Source: Odobenus rosmarus divergens (Eukaryota > Chordata > Mammalia > Carnivora > Odobenidae). From it: a DNA stretch of 64,000 bases. Every line of letters begins with the position of its first letter. Position 1 is the first letter of the stretch. Shown one piece after another: positions 1-9,749 of this stretch. Below the pieces are notes generated by a model, which worked only from the letters and a program-made list of their open reading frames with translations, was not told where the DNA came from and did no database searches. Location: assembly GCF_000321225.1 (NCBI RefSeq), contig NW_004450382.1, positions 363,164-427,163 on the forward strand. The letters are read 5' to 3'. Both the position numbers and the translations under genes were made by a program.

Positions 1-36
1 TCCCCCTACTCATGCTCTCTCTCAAATAAAATCTTA
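1..36 (+). mobile_element. SINEC tail, cut by window start
   Basis: CT-rich end and aaataaaatctta tail only. Confidence 0.85.
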
Positions 37-224
37 TTTTTTTAGATTTTATTTATTTATTTGACAGAGACACCACAAGAGAGGGAACACAAGCAGGGGG
101 AGTGGGAGAAGGAGAAGCAGTCTTCCCCCTGAGCTGGGAGCCCGAAGCAGGACTCGATCCCAGCACCCTGGGATCATGACCTGAGGCGAAGGCAGACACT
201 TAACAAATGCCACCCAGGTGCCCC
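37..224 (-). mobile_element. SINEC copy
   Basis: Full-length, tail to tail with the preceding fragment. Confidence 0.93.
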
Positions 225-301
225 ATCAAATAAAGTCTTTTTTAAAGAAAAAAGCAACCTTGTTGGACACTGAGACCAAAACTGTCAGAAGACACTTCTG
301 T

Positions 302-503
302 GGGGCACCTGGGTGGCTCAGTCGGTTAAGCGTCTGCCTTCGGCTCAGGTCATGATCCCGGAGTCCCGGGATCGAGTCCCACGTCGGGCTCCTTGCTGAG
401 CGGGGGGCCTGCTTCTCCCTCTGACCCTCCCGCCTCTCATGTACTCTCTCTCTCTCATTCTCGCTCTCTCAAATAAATAAATCTTAAAAAAAAAAAAAAA
501 AAA
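302..503 (+). mobile_element. SINEC copy (ggagtcccgg subtype)
   Basis: 14-bp duplication agacacttctgtgg at 290 and 504. Confidence 0.95.
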
Positions 504-642
504 AGACACTTCTGTGGTAGGAGACTTTCGTATCGACTGGGTATCCAATAAAATTAAGTCATCCATCACTGTTCATTTTAACTGTGATAATGGCATGAAG
601 GTAAACTTTGTTAGTCCTTATCATTAAGAGATACATACTTGC

Positions 643-822
643 GGATGCCTGGGTGGCTCAATAGGTTAGGCATCTGCCTTTGGCTCAGGTCATGATCTCG
701 GGGTCCTGGGATCGAGTCCTGCACTGGGCTTCCCTGCTCAGTGGGGAGTCTGCCTGTCCCTCTGCCCCTACCCCAGCATGTACTGAATCTCAAATAAATA
801 AATCTTAAAAAATAAAAATAAA
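643..822 (+). mobile_element. SINEC copy
   Basis: Perfect 16-bp duplication agagatacatacttgc at 627 and 823. Confidence 0.95.
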
Positions 823-934
823 AGAGATACATACTTGCTGGGTGATGGGTACATGGGTGTTGATTATTGTTCTACCTAGTCTTAAGTTTGAGATTTTCAA
901 ATTAAAAAAAAAAAGAGAGAGGAAAGGAGGCAGC

Positions 935-1121
935 AGGTCTGCAGATCACTGGACTTTATTAAGAGGAAGCACTGCTAATTACATAGAAGCTACTTGCCTA
1001 AGCCAAGATCCATGAGGTTCACACGAACGTACAGTTACACAGATAAGAAACAAATGGCGTGGTCGAAACCATGAAATATCCTGATGCCCGGATGATGAAG
1101 GCTGGGGTGAAGCATGCACAT
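935..1121 (-). other. UQCRH: UQCRH 3' UTR with poly(A) signal
   Basis: Follows the stop codon. An AATAAA (minus strand, 960-955) is followed about 20 nt later by the probable cleavage region. The A-rich plus-strand run at 903-914 lies beyond the expected end. Confidence 0.85.
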
Positions 1122-1154
1122 TTATTTCAAGCTGTTAAAGAGTTTGTGGGCCAC
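1122..1154 (-). CDS. UQCRH: UQCRH terminal coding exon 4
   Basis: Ten codons ([10 protein letters not shown]) and TAA, after an atctag acceptor. Found by complementing the plus strand; too short for an open-frame call. Confidence 0.96.
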   Translation of the reverse strand: MAHKLFNSLK

Positions 1155-4100
1155 CTAGATGGGGGAAAGAAAAGGATGTCATCAACTGGCAGCTTTAACG
1201 TCATAGCTTACAAGGTCCTTCATGACCTGGAGCACTACTGCCTCTTCTCTCTCCACAGCCTTCCCACACACCCATACCCCTCTTGAGCCCTACTGAACTA
1301 CCTTCAGTTACCTGAATACTACCTCCCTGCTACCCAAAACTCTCTTTTCTACTTTTTAAAAACTCTTTTATCTTTCCTTTAGAACTTAAGTTTGCATGTC
1401 ATTTCTTGTAAGCTTTCTCTAAATAAACTCCTATCCCCACACAAATCTGTCCCTCCTCATTCTTCCCCAAAGAAACTTATACCTCCCATATCACAGGGTT
1501 TATTAACGTAAAAATATTTATATAACATCCACTATACACCAGCCACTGTTCTAGGTGCTGAGTGAGCTATAATGGTAAACCAGGCAGTATCTCTGTCTCT
1601 TAAGAAACTTAGAGACTAATAAGAGAAATATACACATAAAGTAAACTTCTAATGGTGATAAATGCTCTGAGGAAAATAAAAAGGGGGGGGAGCATAGCAG
1701 CTTTAAATAGAGGATTAGTGAAAGCCATCCTGAGAAGGTTATACCCAAAAGAGTTAAGTATTCTACTTGTCTTCTATGCTGGTTCAACTAAGTGAAGGAA
1801 GGGACCATGCCTATCTCATTCCTACATCTCAACCCAGTGCTTGGCTCATAAAAGTATTTAAATAACATACAATTTACCATTTTAACTATATTTTTTTAAG
1901 TAAAGTCTATGACAAACATGGGGCTCAAAATCACAACCCCGAGGGGCACCTGGGTGGCTCAGTCGTTAAGTGTCTGCCTTCGGCTCAGGTCATGATCCCA
2001 GGGTCCTGGGATCGAGCCCTGCATCGGGTTCCCTGCTTCACGGGAAGCCTGCTTCTCCCTCTCCCACTCCCCCTGCTTATGGTCCCTCTCTCGCTGTGTC
2101 CCTCTGTCAAAGAAATAAATAAAATCTAAAAAAAACCCAAAAAACAAAAAAACACAACCCTGAGATCAAGAGTCACATGCTCCAGTGAACAAGCCTGCCA
2201 GGTGCCCTCATTTTAATGATTTTTAACTCTACATTTCTGTGGCATTAACTCATTGTCCAGCAATTATGAATTTCCAGAATTTTTTTTATCTTCCCAAACT
2301 GAAATTAAATAATTCCCCACTTCCCCCTCCCTGAAGACCCTGGTAACTACCATTCCACTTTCTATGAATTTGATTATTCTAGGCACCTCATAAGTGGAAT
2401 GACATATTTGTCTTTTTGTGATTGGTTTACTTTACTTAGCGTGTCTTCAAGGTTCATACAGGTTGTAACACATCAGAGTTTCTTCCCTTTTTAAGGCTAA
2501 ATATTTCATTATAGGTATATACCACAATGGACATTTGGGCTGCATCCACCTTTTAGCTATTATGAATGCTACTATGAACATGCATGTACAAATATCTGTT
2601 CAACTGAACAGAGTCTCAATTCTTTTGGGTATACAACCACAAGTGGAATTGCTGGATCATATAGCAGAGTTTAACTTTTTGAATAAAGTGCCTCATTTCT
2701 TTTTATTGCCAAATAATGTTCCATTATATGGATATATTACATTTTATCTATTTATCAATTGATGAACATTTATGTTGTTTCCACTTTCTGGCTATTATGA
2801 ATAATGCTTCAGTGATTATGTGTGTACAAGCTTTTGTACAGACATATGTCTTCATTTCTCTTGAGTATATACCTAGGAGAATTACTGGATATGTTAACTC
2901 CATGTTTAACTTTCTGAAGAACTGCCAGACTTGTCTTCTATAGGGCTACACCAATCTACATCCCCAACAGCAGTGTATGAGGTTTCCAATTTCTCCAAAT
3001 CACCAACACCGATCTATTTTTTTTTAATGATATGGAGAATTATAGATGGATATTCTGTATATAAATTTTCCTTCTTTCCACTAAAATTATGTTGAAAAAG
3101 GAATATAATGCCTCTATTCATATAATTAAATGTATTTGGATTCCATTTTTGTTTAAAAATCTGATAGTATAGGGGCACCTAGGTGGCTTAGTAGTTAAGC
3201 GTCTGCCTTTGGCTCAGGTCACAATCCCAGGATCCTGGGATCGAGCCCCGCATCAGGCTCCCTGCTCGGCAGGAGGCCTGCTTCTCCCTCTCCCACTCCC
3301 CCTGCTTGTGTTCCCTCTCTCGCTGTGTCTCTGTCAAATAAACAAATAAAATCTTTAAAAAAATAAATAAATATCTGATAGTATATACAAGAAAACATGG
3401 CTATCTCTAGGCAGTATGATTTCAGTCATATTTTTCTATCTTTATAAATTATCTTCCTTAATTGTCACAAGGTGTTTAATGGGGGCGGGGAGTGCGCGTG
3501 CATTTGTGTATTTCCACTGTATATCACAGAATTAAAACACCTATATTGGGATTTTTTTAAAGTAAGCTCTACACCCAACATGGAGCTTGAACTTAAGACC
3601 CTGAGATCAAGAGATGCGTGCTCTACCAACTGAGCCAGCCAGCGCCCCTGGGATTGTTGAAGCATATATAAAGTTGGCTGAGTGGAGATCATTAACTTTT
3701 TTCAGGGGGGGAAAGACATTTATTTTTTCCTTTTTACCTTTTGACCCCCTTCCCCCATTTCTCCCTATGTTTTTGATTATACCCATCCTAGTAGGTATGA
3801 ACTGGTATCTCATTGTGGTTTTGATCTGTATTTCCCTGAGAGCTAATGGTGTTAAGTACCTTTTCGTATGTTTATTAACCACCCAATTGGTTTTAATATA
3901 AGCAGTCCTATTAAACTTTTGCCTACTCTGTAATTTATTTAAAATACCTGTCATACTAAGAGAGTCAAATACAAATTTACTTAAAAAAGAGGGGGGCGCT
4001 GGCAGGCTCAGTCCATGATCCTGGGGGGTTGAGCCCTGTGTTGGGTTGGGCTCTCTGCTCAGTGGGGAGTTGGCTTCTCCCTCTCCTTCTGCCCCTTCTC

Positions 4101-7100
4101 CTGCTCTGTCTCTCAAATAAATAAATAAAATCTTTTTTTTTTTAAGATCTTTTTTATTTGACAGAGAGAGGGAACACAAGCAGGGGGAGTGGGAGAGGGA
4201 GAAGCAGGCTCTCCGCTGAGCACGGAGCCCGATGTGGGGCTCGATCCCAGAACACTGGGATCAGGACCTGAGCCGAAGGCAGACGCTTAACAACTAAGCC
4301 ACCCAGGCGCCCCAAATAAATAAAATCTTAAAAAAAAAGGAAAACTTTTTGGACCAACTACCATGTACAAGACAGTGGAGGATATAAATGATTTTAAAGA
4401 ATAGCCTGTTACTTAAAGGTACAAAATCCAGCTTCTCCAATGTTTAGCAGTCCAAGTTGGGACATCATTTCTCTTCTTTAAGCCTCAGTTTCTTACCTGT
4501 AAAATGGGACTAATGAGACCTATCTCCAGTGTCAGTAGTAGAATTAGGTAAGATGATTTATGTAAAGTGCTCACCACTGTACCTGACGTAGATGGGCCAG
4601 TAAGTAAATGCTTATTGCTGGATCTGCCCCTAGTATGGAAAAGTTGTCAGCACCAAGTCTGCCTGGCCATTGTAAGCTTCCCCCTTCCTGACTTTAGGCT
4701 GACTTACGCAGTGGTCCCTTGCATGCAGGAAGTCAAAGAGCTCCTCGGTGCAATCCTCCTCTGTCTGTGACCTGGAGGATACACGCTGGTCACAGAGCTC
4801 TAGCCGCTCCCGAGCCTTTACACATTTCTCCAGCTGTTCGCATTGCTCTCTCACTGTTGTTAGGGGATCCTGAAGGAGAAACACAGAAAAGAACCGAAAT
4901 GGGGGTTTTAGGAGGAGACCCACAAACCATCTGCTTTGATTAATACAACCACCAAACCAAGGTGCTGCCTCGGAATTACCGTGCAGAAGGCCAGCTGGCA
5001 GAGCCACACTGCCGCCAGAAATGGCAGAATGGGGTCTCCCATTCAATTCTGATGCTAAGTAGTAGGGGAAAGTTTCACATTCCTGCCTTCCAAGGTTGCC
5101 AGTATGCACTGAAAGCCTCAGTCCTATCTGAAAAACAAGGTGGTAAAGGAAACCTAGCCAAACTTGAAGTAGATCTATAGGAGGCCTTACTTGTTAACAC
5201 AGCATTTGGGATATGTAATGTCTGTGAATTTGAATTCCCGTCATCTGACAGCCAGGCCTATGTACCCCTGCTGCCCAGCTAGAAAGGCAATATTTACATG
5301 GAGAAGGACTATATAAGAAAAGTTCCTTCCAGAGTCCTTTATTAAACCGCAAATAGCAGATAGATAACTGAATACCAGGCCCTCAAGATGCTGCTCTGCT
5401 CCCTGACACCATGACTGCAGAAGCTCCAAACCCAGAAAAGACTCAGCTTCCCAGGCCCGCACCCCCCCAAACACTGCACAGCACAGGAAGGAAGTATTAA
5501 AGGTTTTTTCCATTTCCATTCTCTCCCAGGTGTCAAATAAAGACTCCTTAAAATGCCCTTAGAGTTCATGAAGCTCAAACTTCCTTTTACTGAGATGGTT
5601 CCAAACCTGAGACGGCTCTTACCACTAATTCCTCCTCCTCCTCTTCCTCCTACAAAAGGAAAACAAAATTAATGTCAGCAGCAACTTAGGACATATATTC
5701 CTAACCATACTGATGTTGTAATTACTGAGGATAAACACTGTATTAATTGTGTTTTTAAAATTTTCTGTATTTTATGATGCTTGGACATTTTAGGGGCTTT
5801 GCTAATCCTGGAGAGAAAGCCCCTCCCAAGGGACACACCTTTCATATGTAAACCAACCAATCCAAAACCCTTATCACCAATCACTTCCTTTATCTCCTAG
5901 ACTAACCCAATTATTGCTTCTGCCCTAATCACCCTGAAGGCCAAGTACCAAACAGCTAGAGACCACCCCTATAGCCCAGAACCCACAGAAATTACTCAAA
6001 TAATCCAATCCTAAATTTGCCAGAGCTTGCTATCCTGCCTCACCCATTTTTTCCCTCAGAAACCAAGAGTCTGGTTTCCCTTGCTCTCTCCGATGGTCCA
6101 GGCCCTTCTCCAGGTGGCCCTGAGTTATGGTATGGTCTTCCCCCCCTTCTCTTGGGCCCCATAATAAACTCTTCTTTCAAAAACAGTTGTCTCCATGCCT
6201 GTACTCTCACCATACCTACTTAAGACAAACATTTCAACAAGGACACACTATTTCACTTTCATTAGCAACAACCTAGTGTGTAGGACACTCTAAAGTTTAT
6301 AAAGTGGGGTGCCTGGGTGGCTCAGTCGGTTAAACTCTGCCTTCGGCTCAGGTCATGATCTCAGGGTCCTGAGATCGAGCCCCACATCGGGCTCCCTGCT
6401 CAGGGGAGTCTGCTTCTCCCTCTCCCTCTCTCTCTTGATTTCTCTCTCAAGTAAATAAATAAAATCTTTAAATAAAGTTTATAAAGTGCTTTCATATCTG
6501 TAATTTGATTAATCACAACAGCCCCTTAAGGGCTCCCGGTTTAGAGATAACACTAATTAGATATTTTCTTTTTTTTTTTTTTAAACTCTACGCCCAACGT
6601 GGAGCTTGAACTCACCACCCTGAGATCAAGATTCACATGCTCTATCGACTGAGCCAGCTCGTGCCCCAATTAGACATTTTTTGATACAGATTCAAGCTGA
6701 TGGTCACATGGAACCTACATAACTTAAAGTATTTTGTTTGAAATTCTGGTAGGCCCTAGTATTACCAGAAATAGTTCAATTTAGTCCTTATATCCCAAAG
6801 TTAGGAGGAAAACTAACATTTTTTTCTAGACTCTGAACTTGAACTGGGAATATGAAAATGGCCAAACCTAAACTGTTCTTTAGCCAGAGCTTAACTAAAA
6901 ACAGTTAGAGTCACTGCTTTTTGACTTGCTGAACTCCCAGGACTCTAAGCAGACTATCAGCGTAAGTGCATCAAAGGTCTAGAGTAATCACAAGCTTGGA
7001 AACACCAACTCCTGCCTATTTACTTCTGATTCAGGTACACAACCTCAAACTTAGTTTCCTTTCTTCCAAGGAGAGCAGTATAAAAAATTCCCTGTGGGAG

Positions 7101-9101
7101 CATCATTATAGGCCAAAATCTGGGGCACAGCAGAGTCTGATCAATATTTCAACCTGTCAAAAGCAAGCTGTTTGCCTGCCTGCACATACACGTATCCACA
7201 TTTGGAGGAAGGGAAAGAAAAGGTATATAGGAAAATAAGAACTAGCTCAGCAATCCCTCATTATGTTTTCAAAATTCCAACACAATCTGCTTTATTCTCT
7301 ACCATGCCCTTTGGGGAAGAGACCAAAGCTCATGAAAGCTGGGAGGGCTAAGGCAGGTTTAACTATAACCCATGCTATTTATTCTCACAATTAGCAAAGA
7401 TCTCTTCTAAACATGAAGATGATTTTTGAGATGTCAAATTCTAGTTTTTCATTAAGCCTTCTTAACCTTGCTCTTTAAAAAAATTCATACTGAAATGTTT
7501 TTCCAAAAAACTGAAATCATATTCTGCCTCAGTTAGAAACCTGAAATTAGTATCCTAGAAGCAAGACCTTTGTATCATTTCCCTATTGGCAATGCTACTA
7601 CACTGATCATTTTGATAATTTTGTGTCAGAAGTATCAGGGCATGTTTTGGAAAAGCAAATCCAAATACTAAGTCTGAATATGGACTACTTCATGTAAAAT
7701 TTCCAGTCAATGACAAAAACGAAGGTCACACTAAATAAAAAGATTTAATGTCCAAAAAGTATAGGTTCTTCATAAAAGACCTCAGTTTTCTTTTTTTTTT
7801 AAAGATTTTATTTATTTGATAGAGGACAAGCGTGGGGGGGGAGCAGCAAAGGGAGAGGGAGAAGAAGACTCCCCGCTGAGCAGGGAGCCCAATGCAGGCT
7901 CAATCCGAGCACTCTGGGATCATGACCTGAGCCAAAGGCAGATGCTTAACTGACTGAGCCACCCAGGTGCCCCAAAGTTTTCTTAATTTAAAAAACTGAC
8001 TACCTTCTTTTCATCTACTGCTATGGAGAGCCCTACTGAACTTTCTGGTATACTTCCTGCTGAACTTCCTGAGGCTGGCTCCATTTCGTTCTGTTCCCCT
8101 TTCTGAAAATAAGAAGACTAGGAAAAATCAAGGGATAAACTAGTTTCCAACTATTCAGAACCCATAAATCTGGAACAGCTGCTGCGAAGTGACTAGAGAA
8201 CAAAGGATAGGAAATGTGACTGAAAACCAAAAGCTAGCTGGCTTCTGTAAAGCTGTGTAGCACTGTGGCTAAGTCTTGGCTCTGAAACCATGCTGCTTGG
8301 GTTCAAGTTCCCACCCCATGATTAAAGCTGTGGTCCTTAGAAAAGATATTTAACCTTTCTATGCTAGTTTTTCATCTGTAAAATGACCATAATAATAGTA
8401 CCCAATACTTACCCCATAGGACTATTGTGTGGCTTAAACGAATGAGTCATATTAAGAACTTGGAATAGTAAGCAGTCAATAAATTACATTGGCAGTCTTA
8501 CTCTGGGAAAGAGCTCCCTCTTCCATCATCGCAGAATTATACTGCACATTCCTACACTGTCCCCAAATATATCTCCCACCCCCACCCCTACCAAAGAAAA
8601 AGAAACCACTTCTTCACAGAAACCAGAGTAAGGCCAGATCTCCGGAGCCTCCATAGATGTGGCAGGATTCCTGACCTGAGCGGAGAGAAGCACTAAAAGC
8701 CGGTCGGCTTGCTCCCTAAACCTGTCAAACCAGGGTCTCAGATCACCTGGCTGACTAAAAATAAAGATACTATTTTTACAAAAGTTTAGGCGACAGCATT
8801 TTCGCTGCCCTTACACCTTCACCGCATTCACAGAACGGAGAAACTAAGCCCAGAAAAGGGTTAGTCATCTACTTGTCCAAGATGAATAGACAAATTCTGG
8901 GGAAGGGTCGAGGGAACCAGCAACCCCGACCGTGCAAAGTCTAGGGGCGAATCCAGGGCCAACAGGGCCCCGGGTGTGTTTTGGCGGGGTAGGTCTTCAG
9001 CCTCTGGGCAGTGAAGAGGGTCTGTCTAGTCGGTCGCCTTCGCTTACCTCCTTGGGATCTCCGGACCCGGTCAGCATCTTTCGCTCGTCCTCCAGCCCCA
9101 T
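1122..9101 (-). CDS. UQCRH: UQCRH, cytochrome b-c1 complex subunit 6 (hinge protein), four coding exons
   Basis: Small acidic subunit of mitochondrial complex III that helps cytochrome c1 engage cytochrome c on the intermembrane-space side. Join 9101-9048, 5649-5623, 4869-4708, 1154-1122: 276 nt, 91 residues plus stop, the usual family length. Seen: start [10 protein letters not shown], a Glu run (residues 18-25), then a helical hairpin with cysteines at 37, 43, 53, 67 and 81. In the family 37/81 and 53/67 form the disulfides of the hairpin, and all are present here. The C-terminus is [10 protein letters not shown]. All junctions are GT-AG and phase 0. The gene is divergent from LRRC41 and probably shares its promoter. 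An extra in-frame exon-like segment lies in intron 1 (8102-8004). Identity is by recognition of the family; every exon is intact. Confidence 0.98.
1795..1870 (+). repeat. L2 LINE 3' end
   Basis: gaagggaccatgcctatctc, cccagtgcttggctcataaa. Confidence 0.5.
1890..2207 (-). mobile_element. Old short-type SINEC, split by a younger copy
   Basis: taagtaaagtctatgacaaa ... gagatcaagagtcacatgct ... caggtgccc, with the copy at 1943-2152 inside it. Confidence 0.8.
1943..2152 (+). mobile_element. SINEC copy nested in an older SINE
   Basis: Flanked by cacaaccccga / cacaaccctga. Confidence 0.93.
2230..3165 (-). mobile_element. L1 3' region, two overlapping copies, antisense
   Basis: Two successive versions of the same antisense L1 3' passage: about 2450-2690 (attatgaatgctactatgaa) and about 2700-2945 (attatgaataatgcttcagt). 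Diverged; no coding function. Confidence 0.75.
3172..3372 (+). mobile_element. SINEC copy in L1
   Basis: 13-bp duplication atctgatagtata at 3159 and 3373. Confidence 0.95.
3551..3648 (-). mobile_element. Old short-type SINEC
   Basis: aaagtaagctctacacccaa ... gagccagccagcgcccc; lacks the CT-rich body. Confidence 0.85.
3991..4133 (+). mobile_element. SINEC copy, head deleted
   Basis: Shortened head; its tail is the target of the next copy. Confidence 0.85.
4134..4313 (-). mobile_element. SINEC copy inserted in another SINE's tail
   Basis: 15-bp duplication aaataaataaaatct at 4119 and 4314; forms an inverted pair with the previous copy. Confidence 0.93.
4450..4625 (+). repeat. MIR fragment
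   Basis: aagcctcagtttcttacctg, taaaatgggactaatgagac, cagtaagtaaatgcttattg. Confidence 0.75.
4708..4869 (-). CDS. UQCRH: UQCRH coding exon 3
   Basis: 54 codons, residues 28-81, starting [10 protein letters not shown] and ending ARDHC. Holds all five cysteines of the hairpin. Acceptor cttcag, donor gtaagt. Confidence 0.98.
4870..5622 (-). other. UQCRH intron 2
   Basis: Short intron of unique-looking sequence; no repeat recognised. Confidence 0.5.
5623..5649 (-). CDS. UQCRH: UQCRH coding exon 2 (27-nt microexon)
   Basis: Nine codons, seven Glu then Leu-Val, between a tttgtag acceptor and a gtaaga donor. It supplies most of the acidic hinge run. Too short to appear as an open frame; placed by phase and family sequence. 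Confidence 0.96.
5740..6222 (+). mobile_element. Solo LTR-like element
   Basis: Plus-strand CCAATCC wording, a poly(A)-signal region ataataaactc and a downstream gttgtctccatgcct resemble an endogenous-retrovirus LTR. It shares ccaatcctaaa and neighbouring words with 62.2-62.65 kb. Non-coding; family uncertain. Confidence 0.5.
6307..6472 (+). mobile_element. SINEC copy
   Basis: 16-bp duplication taaagtttataaagtg at 6291 and 6473. Confidence 0.95.
6565..6666 (-). mobile_element. Old short-type SINEC
   Basis: aaactctacgcccaacgtgg ... gagccagctcgtgcccc. Confidence 0.85.
6668..7790 (-). other. Middle of UQCRH intron 1
   Basis: No gene, no recognised repeat; AT-rich unique intron. Confidence 0.5.
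7791..7973 (-). mobile_element. SINEC copy in UQCRH intron 1
   Basis: Ends 31 bp from the candidate cassette exon (8004). Confidence 0.93.
8004..8102 (-). other. Candidate in-frame cassette exon in UQCRH intron 1
   Basis: A 99-nt segment flanked by a strong pyrimidine tract with a ttttcag acceptor and by a weaker gtagtc donor. It is open in phase 0, exactly the phase of the exon 1-exon 2 junction, and would insert 33 residues (starting [10 protein letters not shown], ending AVDEKK) before the Glu run. The canonical 91-residue protein skips it. Could be chance, a lineage-specific exon, or a decaying old exon; no transcript evidence is available here. Confidence 0.4.
8255..8490 (+). repeat. 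MIR fragment
   Basis: gcactgtggctaagtcttgg, tgcttgggttcaagttccca, catctgtaaaatgaccataa. In UQCRH intron 1. Confidence 0.75.
9048..9101 (-). CDS. UQCRH: UQCRH coding exon 1
   Basis: Residues 1-18, ATG at 9101-9099 to the codon GAG, then the donor gtaagc. The ATG is preceded by GGCAC; the first codons match the family start MGLEDE. Confidence 0.97.
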
Positions 9102-9550
9102 GTGCCGCTACAGTTCTGAATTCAACACCAACACCAACAGCAACAGCGGCACCTATTCCACTTCAGGATCAAGAAGGACTTGTAAGGGTCACTCAGCGGA
9201 TATCCGGCGATCTGGCCGGAAGTGCGGCAGACTCGTCGTAGTCGTGAACACACGCTCGGATTGGCATATACTACCGTCCAAACGCAGGGGATAGGGGGCA
9301 CTGGTATTTGCGCCTCAGGAGGATTTGCTAAGTAATGTCCCCTTAATCGTGCCAGGGCCAACTACATCGATCTACGGATTTATTTAAAGTATTGGCTTCT
9401 AAGAGACTTGGAAAGAATACGGATTTATCCGATGTTCCTTTAGCGCAGTTCCCAGTCTTACCTACATCGCTGATGAAACCGTCCTAACTGCTGACCTTTT
9501 CAAGATGGCGGTCCGCGGGTGCCACTCTCGGGCTCGCGCACCTCCCCAAG
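9102..9550. promoter_or_regulatory. Divergent UQCRH/LRRC41 promoter interval
   Basis: Only 449 bp separate the two start codons. It holds both 5' UTRs, an inverted CCAAT box (gattgg near 9257), and a TGTTGG-type short repeat in the UQCRH 5' leader (about 9123-9150). It becomes CpG-rich towards LRRC41. There is no obvious TATA box. Bidirectional use is inferred from geometry; housekeeping gene pairs commonly share such promoters. Confidence 0.8.
9502..9511 (+). promoter_or_regulatory. YY1-type motif AAGATGGCGG
   Basis: Exact match to the YY1 core AAGATGGCGGC apart from its last base. It contains an upstream ATG (9505) opening a 30-codon frame that overlaps the LRRC41 start. Confidence 0.6.
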
Positions 9551-9597
9551 ATGGCGGCGCCCGAGGCCTGGCGCGCCCGGAGTTGCTGGTTCTGTGA
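9505..9597 (+). other. Upstream ORF overlapping the LRRC41 start
   Basis: ATG at 9505 opens 30 codons, ending TGA at 9595-9597, in a different frame from LRRC41 and running across its ATG. It is relevant only if transcription starts upstream of 9505, which the sequence cannot show. Confidence 0.45.
9548..9557 (+). promoter_or_regulatory. YY1-type motif overlapping the LRRC41 start codon
   Basis: AAGATGGCGGC; the ATG inside the motif is the LRRC41 initiation codon at 9551. YY1 sites at this position are common in TATA-less genes and often mark the initiation region. Confidence 0.6.
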
Positions 9598-9749
9598 GGT
9601 AGCGGCGGCAACGACCATGGAGGCCACGTCCCGGGAGGCGGCGCCAGCGAAGAGCTCGGCCTCGGGCCCCAGCGCTCCCCCCGCCCTGTTCGAGCTGTGC
9701 GGGCGGGCGGTGAGCGCCCATATGGGGGTTCTGGAGAGCGGGGTGTGGG
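9551..9749 (+). CDS. LRRC41: LRRC41 coding exon 1
   Basis: Residues 1-66 plus one base; contains the BC box. Donor gtaagt. Lies inside the CpG region. Confidence 0.97.

Larger units (their letters stand above)
1155..4707 (-). other. UQCRH intron 3
   Basis: Holds six SINEs, two adjacent L1 3' fragments, an L2 tail and a MIR. Between about 1.16 and 1.79 kb it is diverged sequence without a clear assignment. Confidence 0.6.

Noticed and set aside
302..340. tRNA gene-like A-box sequences in SINE heads
   Set aside because: SINEC heads derive from a tRNA but lack an intact cloverleaf and carry a SINE body and A-rich tail.
3607..4179. 190-codon minus-strand frame
   Set aside because: Runs through two SINE copies and intron sequence; its peptide contains translated SINE words.
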